Part shown: piece by piece, positions 50,510-60,000 of the stretch
Layout of the letters: the number at the start of each line of letters is the position of its first letter
How positions within the stretch are numbered: position 1 is the stretch's first letter
Assembly: GCA_023384675.1 (NCBI GenBank)
Contig: JAHDVK010000016.1
Coordinates: forward strand, 1 to 64,000
Direction of reading: 5' to 3'
Length of the DNA: 64,000 nucleotides
Source of the DNA: Bryobacteraceae bacterium
GTDB taxonomy: Bacteria > Acidobacteriota > Terriglobia > Bryobacterales > Bryobacteraceae
Program-made: the position numbers and the translations under genes
Notes under the pieces: generated by a model
What the model was told of the DNA's origin: nothing
Database searches by the model: none
Seen by the model: only the letters and a program-made list of their open reading frames with translations

Positions 50510-52542
50510 TGCGATTTCTGATTCTGTTGGCCATCTTCTGGCTGCCGCTGGCGGCACAGAACGTGAAGGTCGGATTCGACCCGTTTCGTCCCGAAATCGG
50601 GCCATTTCCCAACGATTTGCTGACCGTGCCGGACCGTTTCGCGCCTACCGGCCTGCGCGTGAACCTGCCGCTGCCCGACTGCGCGGCCCGCCCCGCGGCC
50701 TGCGCCGAGATCCGCGCGATCAATGAACTCGACGGATTTAATCCGCAGGGCCGCATGTCCGTGAAGTTCAGCGGGCCCGTGAACACGGACACGCTTCGCC
50801 ACGGGCTGTATTTCCTGTGGCTCGATCCGCTGATCGAGCGCCCGTACTCGATTGGACTGCGGGGACACATCAGCCTGGTGAACCAGGTGGTGTACGATCC
50901 CGCGACGAATACCGCCTACGCCCACGCAGACGAAGCTCTTGAGCAGTCTCGCCGCTACGCGATCATCGTGACCGATGCCGTGACCGATACCGGCGGCAAC
51001 GCGGTGGTGGCGGGTGACGGTTTCGAGCTGTGTCTCCGCCGCGAAGTGGGTGGAGAGTATTGCGAGGCGATGAGCGAAGCCGCCGAATTGGCCAGCCTCA
51101 ATCTGAATGGCGCGCGCGTGGTGGGCGGGTCGGTGTTCACCACACTTGCGGCGAGCGCTCCTCTGGAGACCATGCGCCGCGGGCTGGAATCCGCGCCCGT
51201 GAATTTCGTGCGCGGTCCGGTGGTGAACGCGGCTACGATATTGGGCGTCACGCTGCGCCGTCAGACGCGCGCCGACGGCACGCTTGACGATGAGGCGCTG
51301 CCTATCCCGCCGGGCTTTTTAGCAGCCTCGCAGATCGGGCGGATCGCGTTCGGCACGTTCTCCTCGCCGGCCGGCCCGATGCTGCCCGCCTTTGTCAACA
51401 TCCCCTTTCATGCGCTGCTGCCGGCCGCGCCACCGCCCGCGGGCGGGTATCCGGTGATCCTCGTGGGACACGGGATCGGGGACAACCGGTTCGGCATCCC
51501 CACGCTGGTGGCGGCGAATTACGCCTCGCGGGGCTACGCCGTGGTGGCATTCAATGCCGTGGGGCATGGGTATGGGCCGCAATCCGCGGTCCGGATCATG
51601 ACGCCCGCGGGGCCGCAGGATATCCCGGCGCCGGGCCGTGGCGTGGACCTGAACAATGACGGCATCATCAGCGCGAACGAAGGCTGCATCCTGTTGGCGC
51701 CGGGCGCGCCGATTGGAGCGCGCGAGTGCCTGCGCGGCACGGCCGTCGATTGGATGATGTTCGTGCGCCATCTGCGGGCCGGGATCGATCTCGATGGAGA
51801 CGGGCAGGTGGACCTGAACGGCGAACGGCTTTGGTTCCTGGGACAATCGCTAGGCGCGCATTACGGGTCGCTGTTGATGGCTGTCGAGCCGGGCATTCAG
51901 GCGGGCGTCCTCAATGTGGGCGGCGCGAGCGTGGTGGAAGCCGCGCGGCTCAGCCCCATTCTGCGCCCGTTCCTGCAGGCCTATCTGGGCTTGAGCCAGC
52001 CTCCGCTGCTGAACAATTTCCCCGATTTCGACGAGCAGTATACAGGGCGATGGCGGCCCGTGACGATTCTGGACAAGCCGGGCGCGGCGATGATCCAGCA
52101 GACCATCGACCGGCTATTGTGGATCGAAGCCCCCGCCGCGCCGGTCAATTTCGCGCCGCATTTCTGGGTGGCGCCGCTTCGCGACGTGCCCGCTAAGCGG
52201 GTGCTGTTCCAGATAGCCCGCGGCGACCGTTGGATTCCAAATCCGGTGTCCAGCGCCCTGGTCCGTGCGGCGTTCTCCTGGGAGTCCACTTCGGTTTACC
52301 GCCATGACCTGGCTCGGCTGGCGCAACCCATTCTGCCCGCCGATCCCCATGCGTTTTTGGCGTTCCAGTTGAATCCCATCTCGGCGCCAATCGGCGCGGC
52401 GGCCTTCGAGCAGGCGTTGCGCTTCCTGCAAAGCGGCACGACGCTGGTGCCGGACGTAAACCCGCTGGTGCGGCCACTGTTCGGCGCGGACCTGTTCGAG
52501 ACGCCCGCGCTGCTGCCGGAGGATCCGGGCTATCTGCCCTAG
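50509..52542 (+). CDS. Exported lipase-like alpha/beta hydrolase with N-terminal Ig-like region
   Basis: A 677-residue protein: signal peptide (MRFLILLAIFWLPLAAQ), ~250-residue beta-rich region with VKFSGPVNTDTLRHG (Ig/virulence-factor-lipase-like), then an alpha/beta-hydrolase with oxyanion region VILVGHGIGDN and nucleophile LGQSLGAHYGS (GxSxG). Two EF-hand-like loops (DLNNDGIISANEG and DLDGDGQVDLNGE) lie between them. The start codon overlaps the extended DedA-rhodanese stop by one base. The 3' end (EDPGYLP) lies in a 22-bp direct repeat that recurs after the toxin-antitoxin genes. Confidence 0.82.
   Translation: MRFLILLAIFWLPLAAQNVKVGFDPFRPEIGPFPNDLLTVPDRFAPTGLRVNLPLPDCAARPAACAEIRAINELDGFNPQGRMSVKFSGPVNTDTLRHGLYFLWLDPLIERPYSIGLRGHISLVNQVVYDPATNTAYAHADEALEQSRRYAIIVTDAVTDTGGNAVVAGDGFELCLRREVGGEYCEAMSEAAELASLNLNGARVVGGSVFTTLAASAPLETMRRGLESAPVNFVRGPVVNAATILGVTLRRQTRADGTLDDEALPIPPGFLAASQIGRIAFGTFSSPAGPMLPAFVNIPFHALLPAAPPPAGGYPVILVGHGIGDNRFGIPTLVAANYASRGYAVVAFNAVGHGYGPQSAVRIMTPAGPQDIPAPGRGVDLNNDGIISANEGCILLAPGAPIGARECLRGTAVDWMMFVRHLRAGIDLDGDGQVDLNGERLWFLGQSLGAHYGSLLMAVEPGIQAGVLNVGGASVVEAARLSPILRPFLQAYLGLSQPPLLNNFPDFDEQYTGRWRPVTILDKPGAAMIQQTIDRLLWIEAPAAPVNFAPHFWVAPLRDVPAKRVLFQIARGDRWIPNPVSSALVRAAFSWESTSVYRHDLARLAQPILPADPHAFLAFQLNPISAPIGAAAFEQALRFLQSGTTLVPDVNPLVRPLFGADLFETPALLPEDPGYLP
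52519..52540 (+). repeat. 22-bp direct repeat, left copy
   Basis: It begins GAGGATCCGGGC and is identical to 53351-53372. It forms the last codons of the lipase-like gene, just before its TAG stop. Confidence 0.9.
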
Positions 52543-52594
52543 CGCGCCAGAAAGACCATTGGGAGGCGATAGACTGAGGGAGAGGGGAGCGGCC

Positions 52595-52861
52595 ATGAAC
52601 GTGGACATCGAAATTCCGGACGAAATCGGGCGCGCCTTGGCGGCTCAAGCGGGCGGACTCTCGCGGGCCGTGCTGGAGGCTGTCGTGCTGCAGGCGTACC
52701 GCGCTGGAGCCATCACGTCCGCTCAGGTGCAGCAAACGCTCGGTCTAGATTCGAGGTGGCAGGCCGAGGCTTTTCTGAGCAAGGCTGGGGCGTTGCATGA
52801 CTACACGATCGAGGACTTAGAGAAAGATCTGGCCGCCATCCGCGAAGCGTCCCGGCCATGA
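52595..52861 (+). CDS. UPF0175-family antitoxin-like protein
   Basis: An 88-residue protein matching UPF0175: MNVDIEIPDEIGRALAAQ, then VLEAVVLQAYRAGAITSAQVQQTLGLDSRWQAEAFLSKAGALHDYTIEDLEKD. The family is a helix-turn-helix antitoxin group usually paired with DUF3368 PIN-like toxins. It overlaps the toxin gene by 4 nt (ATGA). GAGGGGAG precedes the ATG. Confidence 0.88.
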   Translation: MNVDIEIPDEIGRALAAQAGGLSRAVLEAVVLQAYRAGAITSAQVQQTLGLDSRWQAEAFLSKAGALHDYTIEDLEKDLAAIREASRP

Positions 52862-53352
52862 CCGCGGTTGCGGATGCTTCGCCTGTCTGCTACCTGATCC
52901 TGATTGGTCAAATCGAGTTGCTCCCGAAACTCTTCGGCCGGATTCTGCTTCCAACCGCCGTTTTGCACGAACTGCTCCACCCGCATGCCCCCGGCGAGGT
53001 TCAAGCTTGGGCGCATGCGTTACCGGAATGGGTTTCCGTCATGGATTCACCGCGCTCTCCAGACCGACGTCTGGATAAACTTCATACGGGCGAGCGAGCA
53101 TGCATCCTGCTGGCCGAATCGGTACGCGCAGATCTTCTTCTTCTCGATGAGAAGGCCGCGCGTCACGCTGCCATTGCTAGGGGCCTTCGGGTTACAGGAC
53201 TTCTCGGGATTCTGGGCGAGGCCGCCTCTCGTGATCTGACAAGCTTCCTTCCCGCAATCGATGGTCTCCGTAAGACCAGTTTCCGAATCTCACCGGCACT
53301 CTTGAGGGAAGCGCTGGACCGCTTTGGGCCAGGGAAGAAACCTCTTGAGTGA
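52858..53352 (+). CDS. DUF3368 PIN-like toxin
   Basis: A 164-residue PIN-like protein. Acidic metal-site candidates are D7 (VADASPVCYL), the E in VLHELL, the E of TGERACILLA and D in LLLLDEKAAR, followed by AIARGLRVTGLLGILGEA. DUF3368 proteins are predicted ribonuclease toxins neutralised by UPF0175. The GC and codon pattern looks less biased than in the flanking genes, in line with acquisition. The stop overlaps the first base of the right direct repeat. Confidence 0.87.
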   Translation: MTAVADASPVCYLILIGQIELLPKLFGRILLPTAVLHELLHPHAPGEVQAWAHALPEWVSVMDSPRSPDRRLDKLHTGERACILLAESVRADLLLLDEKAARHAAIARGLRVTGLLGILGEAASRDLTSFLPAIDGLRKTSFRISPALLREALDRFGPGKKPLE

Positions 53353-53372
53353 GGATCCGGGCTATCTGCCCT
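53351..53372 (+). repeat. 22-bp direct repeat, right copy
   Basis: Identical to 52519-52540. It contains the TAG stop (complement of 53362-53364) of the leftward hydrolase gene. Confidence 0.9.
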
Positions 53373-54261
53373 GACGATCAAAGAACTCGAGCACGCGGCG
53401 CCGGTACTCTTCCGGCGCCGCGTTGATCGCATTCACATGCGCCGCATCGGCAGGTCTCCAGATCTCGACCCCCTCGGCGCGGGCACGCGCAAGCCGCTCG
53501 CCATGCTCGGGCGGGATGTTCGTGTCAAGCGCGCCATGGACCAGCAGGACAGGGGTCGTGCTGGCGCGAAGAGCCGCCTCGGGGGACGCATCCCGCAAAT
53601 GAAGACCGTGACGCAGGCGGACCCATACCAGCGCGGGTTCCACCAGGGGCCAAGCGATCCACCGCGCCGCATGTTCGTTTAATCCCACACGCTGGCCCAC
53701 GCGATGATAAGCCACGGAGGGGAAGTCAGAGAACGCGCACTCCGCCACCGCCGCATCGATTCGCGCCAGGGGCAGAGACTGGAGCAGGATTGCTCCGCCC
53801 ATAGAGGCGCCCAGTCCGTAGACCCGGTCCACATTCGGCTGCGCGCGCAGCCATTCCGCCCACGCCGCCACATCGTCTCTTTCAAGAACCCCGTAGCTGA
53901 TCAGCGGCCCGCCACTGGCGCCGTGGCCGCGCGCATCCATTGCCAGCACGGCGTAGCCGGCCTCGCGAAGGAAACTCGCATTCCCTCCCATGCCGCGGCG
54001 GGTGTCCGACACGCCGTGCAGCAGCATGACCGCCGCGCCGCGCCGGTTGTCTTCCGGCCACCACGACGCGCGCAAGATAGTTCCATCTTGCGGCACCAAC
54101 TCCACGCTGGCAGGGGCGTGTTTCGCAGCGCTTCTTCCATGGCCGCTGACCGCCATTTCTCCCAAGATCATCGCGCCGAAGCTAAAGCAAACCACTGCGA
54201 AAGCACTACCGCACCGCCAGATCCATTTCACCTTAACTGCGGGTCTGCCCGATGGCCGCAT
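53362..54261 (-). CDS. Alpha/beta hydrolase, membrane-anchored
   Basis: A 299-residue serine hydrolase with an N-terminal membrane anchor (residues ~10-30, WRCGSAFAVVCFSFGAMILG). The catalytic core has VMLLHGVSDTRRG (oxyanion), MDARGHGASGG, nucleophile GLGASMGGA (GxSxG), the Asp in VHGALDTNIPPEHG and the His in ADAAHVNAINA. This is the BAAT/dienelactone-like or bem46-type group. An in-frame TTG at 54282 would add seven residues; ATG 54261 is preferred. Its final codons and stop lie in the right 22-bp repeat. Confidence 0.87.
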   Translation of the reverse strand: MRPSGRPAVKVKWIWRCGSAFAVVCFSFGAMILGEMAVSGHGRSAAKHAPASVELVPQDGTILRASWWPEDNRRGAAVMLLHGVSDTRRGMGGNASFLREAGYAVLAMDARGHGASGGPLISYGVLERDDVAAWAEWLRAQPNVDRVYGLGASMGGAILLQSLPLARIDAAVAECAFSDFPSVAYHRVGQRVGLNEHAARWIAWPLVEPALVWVRLRHGLHLRDASPEAALRASTTPVLLVHGALDTNIPPEHGERLARARAEGVEIWRPADAAHVNAINAAPEEYRRRVLEFFDRQGR

Positions 54262-54439
54262 ACAATCCAGTGTCGCAATCAAATCAGCCCGCGAGAAGTA
54301 GCCTTGGTGCGGGAAGCCAATCCTGTTCTCGTATCCTGGGCCAGTACGTCAGGCGGCGACTTGGCAATCTCGGGAATTTGTGTAGTTGTTCTGCCAGACC
54401 TCCCGCACTCTGTGTCGCGGTATACGATAGACACCATCC

Positions 54440-54745
54440 ATGGCAGCATTTCTGTTTGAGTTCGAATGGGACCCGATGAAGGCGCGGACGAACTTCAACA
54501 AGCATGGGGTGAGTTTTGAGCGTGCCGCGGATGTGTTCCGCGACCCGCTTGCCCTGACGATTCCAGACGATGAGCATAGTGCCATCGAGGTGCGATGGAT
54601 CACAATAGGGAAAGATGCCCAGGGACAACCCGTAGTGGTTGTCCACACCTTCGAGCAGCTAGACAAGAATACTGGACGAGTGCGCATCATCTCGGCACGG
54701 CGGCCCACGAAGTCGGAAGCCCGCTATTATGAAGAAGAGCGATGA
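54440..54745 (+). CDS. brnT: BrnT-family toxin
   Basis: A 101-residue RelE-fold ribonuclease toxin of the BrnT family: FEWDPMKARTNFNKHGVSFERAADVFRDPLAL, RWITIGKDAQGQPVVVVHTF and the terminal RVRIISARRPTKSEARYYEE. These are the family core blocks, including the conserved K-HGVSF and ISAR-A---E. The antitoxin gene follows with a 4-nt overlap (ATGA). Toxin-first order is usual for BrnTA, which is autoregulated by the complex; a TATACGAT element lies 12 bp upstream of the ATG. Confidence 0.92.
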   Translation: MAAFLFEFEWDPMKARTNFNKHGVSFERAADVFRDPLALTIPDDEHSAIEVRWITIGKDAQGQPVVVVHTFEQLDKNTGRVRIISARRPTKSEARYYEEER

Positions 54746-54942
54746 AGTCTGAATACGATTTCTCTAAGGGTAAGCGCGGGAAGTTTTTCCAGGCCAGCGC
54801 GGAACTGCGCCTACCTATCTACCTGGACGCGGACATTCAACGCTATCTGGCTGAGAGGGCGGCCGATAAGGGCGTTCCTCTGGGCGAACTGGTCAACGGG
54901 CTCCTCAAGCGCGAGATTCAACAGATCGAGTCAGTGAAATAG
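54742..54942 (+). CDS. brnA: BrnA-like ribbon-helix-helix antitoxin
   Basis: A 66-residue protein: MKSEYDFSKGKRGKFF at the N-terminus (toxin-contacting region typical of BrnT partners) and a ribbon-helix-helix-like C-terminal part (LRLPIYLDADIQRYLAERAADKGVPLGELVNGLLKREI). It presumably neutralises BrnT and represses the operon. Confidence 0.85.
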   Translation: MKSEYDFSKGKRGKFFQASAELRLPIYLDADIQRYLAERAADKGVPLGELVNGLLKREIQQIESVK

Positions 54943-55008
54943 CTCCTGGGGGCCGGTTGACCCGATGGCGTGACGCATCCTGCCCGCAACCCGCCTACAA
55001 TAACCCTC

Positions 55009-56487
55009 ATGGCCCGCTACCTGCTCGCGCTTCTTGCCCTTCCCCTTATTGCCCAGCAAAACCAGACTCCCGCCCCCAAGGCGCCGGACGAAACACCCGT
55101 TGTCCGCAAGCACGAAATCACGATCAAGGGCCGTGCGCTCAAGTACACGACCACGACGGGCCTCATGCCCATTCGCAATGCCGAGGGCACGACCGAAGCG
55201 CACATCTTCTACATGGCCTATACGCTGGATGGCGGCACTGAACCCGCGAAGCGGCGGCTGATGTTTTCGTTTAACGGCGGGCCGGGTTCCTCGTCGGTGT
55301 GGCTCCATTTGGGCGCGCTGGGACCGAAGCGCGCGAAGATGCTCGACGACGGCGCGCTGCCGCCCGCTCCGTATCAGCTTGTGACGAACGAGGAGACGTG
55401 GCTCGATGAGACCGACCTGGTGTTCATCGATCCCGTCGGCACCGGCTATTCGCGCGCCGTGAAGCCCGACCTGTTGGCCAAGTTCGCCTCACGTAACGGC
55501 GACATCGAGAGCGTGGGTGAGTTCATCCGGCTCTACCTGACGCGCGAGAAGCGATGGCTCTCGCCCCTATTTCTTGTGGGTGAAAGCTACGGCACCACGC
55601 GTGCCGCGGGGCTGGCCGGCCATCTGATTGACAAGGGCATCGCATTCAACGGAATCGCGCTGGTTTCGACGATTCTCAATTTCCAGACTGCCCGCTTCAC
55701 CGACGGCAACGATCTGCCCTATCCGCTCATTCTGCCCACTTATACGGCTACGGCGCACTACCACAAGCGGCTGCCGGCGCAGCAGCAGCGGCGGCCTCTG
55801 CGCGAATTGCTGAAGGAGGTGGAGCGGTGGGCGCTGGGCCCGTACTCCGAGGCGCTGGCCAAGGGCGACCAACTCGAACCGGCCGCGCGCAAGGCCGTGG
55901 TGGACAAACTGGCCGCCTATACGGGCCTTGATCCGAAGTTGATCGATCAGGGGGAACTGCGCATTTCTCTGCCCTACTTCAATCGCGCACTGCTGCGGGA
56001 CCAGAACCGGCTTGTGGGCAGGCTGGACTCCCGGCTGACCGGACCGGGTCCGCGGAATCTGGCCGCGACATTCGAGTTTGACCCTTCGATGAGCGCCATC
56101 CGGCCGCCTTACACCGCCGCCTTCAATCATTACGTCCGTGCTGAACTCGGCTACGAGTCCGACGTGGAGTATCACATCCTCGGCGGCGGCTTCCCGCGGT
56201 GGAACCAGAATGCCGAGGGGCAGTACGTGAACGTCTCCGACGCGCTCCGGGCCGCCTTTGCCCGCAATCCGCACATGAAGCTGTACCTTGGTGCGGGCTA
56301 CTACGACATGGCGACGCCCTATTTCGCGGCCTATTACACGCTCGACCACATGGGTCTGGCCGCGGAAGTAAAAGCCAACATCCGCATCCACGAGTACGAG
56401 GCCGGGCACATGTATTACATCCACCTGCCTGCGCTGGCCGCCACGAAGCGCGACATGGTGGAGTTCCTTCGCTGGGCGGCGCCGTAG
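55009..56487 (+). CDS. Exported S10-family serine carboxypeptidase
   Basis: A 492-residue peptidase with a signal peptide (MARYLLALLALPLIAQ). Family S10 features: FSFNGGPGSSSVWLHLG (oxyanion/substrate site), GTGYSRA, nucleophile S193 in VGESYGTTRAAG, the Asp in YYDMATPYFA and the His in YEAGHMYYIH. Bacterial secreted S10 enzymes remove C-terminal residues at acidic pH, which fits a soil acidobacterium that degrades peptides. Confidence 0.94.
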   Translation: MARYLLALLALPLIAQQNQTPAPKAPDETPVVRKHEITIKGRALKYTTTTGLMPIRNAEGTTEAHIFYMAYTLDGGTEPAKRRLMFSFNGGPGSSSVWLHLGALGPKRAKMLDDGALPPAPYQLVTNEETWLDETDLVFIDPVGTGYSRAVKPDLLAKFASRNGDIESVGEFIRLYLTREKRWLSPLFLVGESYGTTRAAGLAGHLIDKGIAFNGIALVSTILNFQTARFTDGNDLPYPLILPTYTATAHYHKRLPAQQQRRPLRELLKEVERWALGPYSEALAKGDQLEPAARKAVVDKLAAYTGLDPKLIDQGELRISLPYFNRALLRDQNRLVGRLDSRLTGPGPRNLAATFEFDPSMSAIRPPYTAAFNHYVRAELGYESDVEYHILGGGFPRWNQNAEGQYVNVSDALRAAFARNPHMKLYLGAGYYDMATPYFAAYYTLDHMGLAAEVKANIRIHEYEAGHMYYIHLPALAATKRDMVEFLRWAAP

Positions 56488-56578
56488 GCGAGAATAAAAG
56501 TATAAAAATTTACACCACTATAGCCCGATCCGTGTTTAACTGGGGAAGGCGCTTTCGCGCCAGGAGGTGATTCCCGTC

Positions 56579-57055
56579 ATGAACAAACAACAGATCCTGC
56601 AAGAGCTCCAAAGCTCCCACGAATTCTTCAACCGTTCCACCCGCAACCTCGCCGAAGAACACTCGACGTTCGCCCCGGCCGAAGGCCAGATGACCGCCTG
56701 CCAGCAGGTGGCGCATGTCGCCCAGACGATCGACTGGTTTTTCGAGGGCGCGTTCCGTCCGGAAGGCTTCTCAACCGACTGGGATGAGATGGCCAAGGCG
56801 ATTTCCGCCGTGACTTCGCTTGCCGCGGCGCAAGAATGGGTCGAGCGCTCCTTCGCGGCTGCGAAGGCGAAAGCGGAGGCGACTTCCGATGCGGAATGGA
56901 TCGCCCCTCTTCCGCCGAACATGATCTTCGGCGAGGCGCCGCGATTCGCCATCATCAGCGGGCTGACCGACCACACGGCGCATCATCGCGGCGCGCTCAC
57001 GGTCTATGCACGGTTGAAGGGCGTCACGCCGCCGATGCCGTACATGGATATGTAA
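56579..57055 (+). CDS. DinB-family protein
   Basis: A 158-residue four-helix-bundle protein of the DinB/YfiT superfamily. The three metal histidines are visible in VAHVAQTIDWFF and the DHTAHHRGALTVYARLKG motif. Relatives include thiol-dependent S-transferases (bacillithiol, mycothiol); the exact role is unknown. ATG 56579 follows a near-perfect AGGAGGTGA Shine-Dalgarno (56561-56569). The AT-rich leader (AATAAAAGTATAAAAATTTACA, split across 56490-56515) probably holds its promoter. Confidence 0.9.
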   Translation: MNKQQILQELQSSHEFFNRSTRNLAEEHSTFAPAEGQMTACQQVAHVAQTIDWFFEGAFRPEGFSTDWDEMAKAISAVTSLAAAQEWVERSFAAAKAKAEATSDAEWIAPLPPNMIFGEAPRFAIISGLTDHTAHHRGALTVYARLKGVTPPMPYMDM

Positions 57056-57092
57056 TTCGTCACTTGGAAACGGGCGTGGGACAATCGAAGAT

Positions 57093-60000
57093 ATGCCCCC
57101 ACGCTCCGGAGCCACGCCCAAAGATCGTCAATCGCCCGCAGCCAGCGACCGTGCGCTTGCGCATTATCTGAATCTGAAACTTGCCGCCCACGGAGCGCCG
57201 GTGTGTGAAAGCACCGCCGACCCGGAGTACCTGCAAATCACCGGGCCGCTGTTGCGGAACATCCATCAGAAGGATCAGTTGCTGGCGGGCCGCCTGTGCC
57301 CGGTCGACGCCCGCATCCAGGAGTTCATCGACGCCTACGTGCCGGGTCCCACGCCGCGCCTGCCTTCGCATACCTTCGTTCTGGACCGACCCGGGCTGGC
57401 GCGCATGATGTCGCTGCCCGCGGCGAGCGACAAGTTCGCCTCGCCGCTGGTGAGCAGTTACCGGATCGCCCAGGGTGTTCTGCACAATCCGGTGAAGGAC
57501 CGGCGCACGACGCAGGGCGTATTTCATGTGGCCGAAGGCGGCTTCCCCATTCCCGCCGACAAGCGCGCCGTTCCGGTGGAAGTCTTCGCACGCCTGCTTG
57601 CCGCCTCGTTCGAGCCGCCGGACGAGCTGTGCGTTCTTCCCTACACGGCCGGCCAGCCCGCGGAGGCGCGGCTGATGCTCTCCCTGCTGCTGCGGCCGCT
57701 TGTCTGCCCCGCGAATGGGCGGGACCCGGAGAAGCGCCTGGAGATCCGGTTCTTCGCCCCGGCCTCGCTTGTGTCGAACCTCGATTTCGTCGAAAGCATC
57801 TTCGGCAACGGCGGCGACCCGTTCCTGCCCGAGAACGACGCCGCACTCGACGTGATGCATTGGACGGGGCACACCGGTTGCGTGATTCTCGCGCCCCACC
57901 TCACCACGCTCCTCAAAAAGGACCTGGGCCTGCCGCACTACGATCAGGCCACCGAGGCGCAGCGGCGCGACGGCATGTGCTGGAAGCAGGAGGACGAGCC
58001 TTACAACATGGGGTCCGCCTTCAAGATCACCGCGCGCGACCACCGCGGCGTGATGGTGACGTTGATCGCCGACAACTACTTCGGCTATTGCAAGAAGGAA
58101 GTGAAGACCCAAATCAGCTTCTCGGCCAACCTGGCGGGCATGTGCGAGGAAGAGCACGCCGGCGGCACTTTCGCCGCCCCCGCCTATGTTCTGGGTCAGG
58201 AGTTCCGCGCGGGCCTGGCGCAGTCGCTCAAGAAGGCTCCATTCGCGAATGCGCTGGAGATTCTGGGCGAGTTGGCGGAAGCGCGGCCCGAAGGGTATGC
58301 CGTGGACCGGAGGCACGCCAGCGTGATCTACGTCCCCGAGAACGCCGAATTCCACGTTCAGGGCGGTTACGTCCGCTGGCCGAAGTCTGCTGGCGATGGG
58401 TATCACCAACTGAACCTCAGCGCGGATCAAGTCTACGTGCTGCCCTCCGGCTACCGGGTCTGGCTGGAAAAACAGAAGGGCGGATCGAACTGGAGGCTGA
58501 TCGGCGCAGTGGCTCATGGGACGATTTGCCATAAGCCATGCACGGTTTCCGGTGGCGGCAAGTCCGAAATATCGAAATCGATCGCGCCATCCCTGCTCCG
58601 CGGCCCTGTGTTTGTTCGCGACTATCACTCGGATATGGATCAGGTGGCGGCGATTCTCGCGCGGGATTTCTCGGACGTGCATCGCGAGCCTCAACCCGTC
58701 CACCGTGCCGGCCGGCCCATCCTGAGCCTGGAGCGTTCGCTCGGCTCGGTCATCAAGCTGTTCACGCCTTCCGCGGAGTATAAAGACGATTACAACGAAT
58801 GGCTGCGCAAGCTGCCGCAAACCATTCGTCAGATCATCTTCACGGTCAAGCGCTACTACCGCCCGGAATGGGGTGAGGATTGGCGTTCGCACTTCACGGT
58901 GGACCGAGTGAACGGCTATCTGGGCCACGAGCTGAAGTTCGACAACATGAAACTCGTGGCGAACTACCTGCGTGTCGGCTTCGACCCCAGCGGCGCGTGG
59001 CGGATCTTCAAGCTCCGCCCGGACTTCCACCCGGCTGTCAAAATGCAGATCGAGGACGATATCACCGCCAGCACGGTGGTGCCGCGCGACTGGCTCACCG
59101 GGCTCGACCCGAAGTATACCTTCCCCAGCGTCAAGCTGCTCCAGAATTGTGAAAGCCGCCTGTTTCAGCGGCCCGACGACGCCATTCACCGGGGATTCGA
59201 CGACCAGGCCGAGCGGGACATCGCGGGCCCGGGCGCGTTCCTTTCCAACTTCGAGCCGCTCCCTTTGGATCAGGCGCGCGCAATCGTAGATCACGTGGTC
59301 AGCTTCGACGAATACACGCAGCCGATGAAGGAGATGCTCCAGGCGCACGTCCGCGAGCCGCGGACCGATTTCGTGGTGTCCTCCGCGCATCCGCGTCTTG
59401 TGGATGGCGTCCCGACCAAGAATCCCCGCTACCTTCAGCTGCGGCCTGACCTCGAGGACCCGCGCGCCGCGCATCTGGTGGAAGTGTGCGCCCGGCTCGA
59501 CAGGGAGGCTCATGTGGGCGGGCCCTTGTACTTCCCCGTGCATGCTGTGCTGGCAGGGAGGCGCGGCAATCCGGCCGATCCTTCCATCGGCCTGCCGCCG
59601 CTGGCCGTGTATAACCCCATCCAATACCAGGAACTGCCCGAGCTGTTCATGGATTTCATCTGCAGCCTGACGGGCAAGTCTCCATCGACAACCGGCTTCG
59701 GCAGTGAAGGGGCATTGACCAAGGGTCCGTTTAACGCTCTGCCCCCAATCATCGACCTGAACAACGCGTTGGTCGCATACATGTTGACGGGCTACGCCGG
59801 CTTCACCACGGCCGCCGGCTCCGTCGGCCCGCACTTCCGGGTTGATCACGACATTTCCATGCTGGTGCCAGAACTCTGGTGCCGGATTCACGTGCACGAG
59901 CGTGAACCGGAGTTCCTGATTGCGAACGGATACCTGGAGAAGCTGAAGGATTTCAAGTACGAGGGCCGCACGATTCGGGCAAGCCGCCTGGGCTACCGGA

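Larger units (their letters stand above)
52541..53372 (+). mobile_element. Toxin-antitoxin cassette bracketed by direct repeats
   Basis: The 810 bp between the two 22-bp direct repeats contain only the UPF0175-DUF3368 gene pair with its leader. Removing the interval together with one repeat would restore a simple convergent pair: the lipase-like gene ending ...GYLP-TGA overlapping the stop of the minus-strand hydrolase gene at 53362. This is the footprint of an insertion or duplication event; no transposase or integrase is present. Confidence 0.5.
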
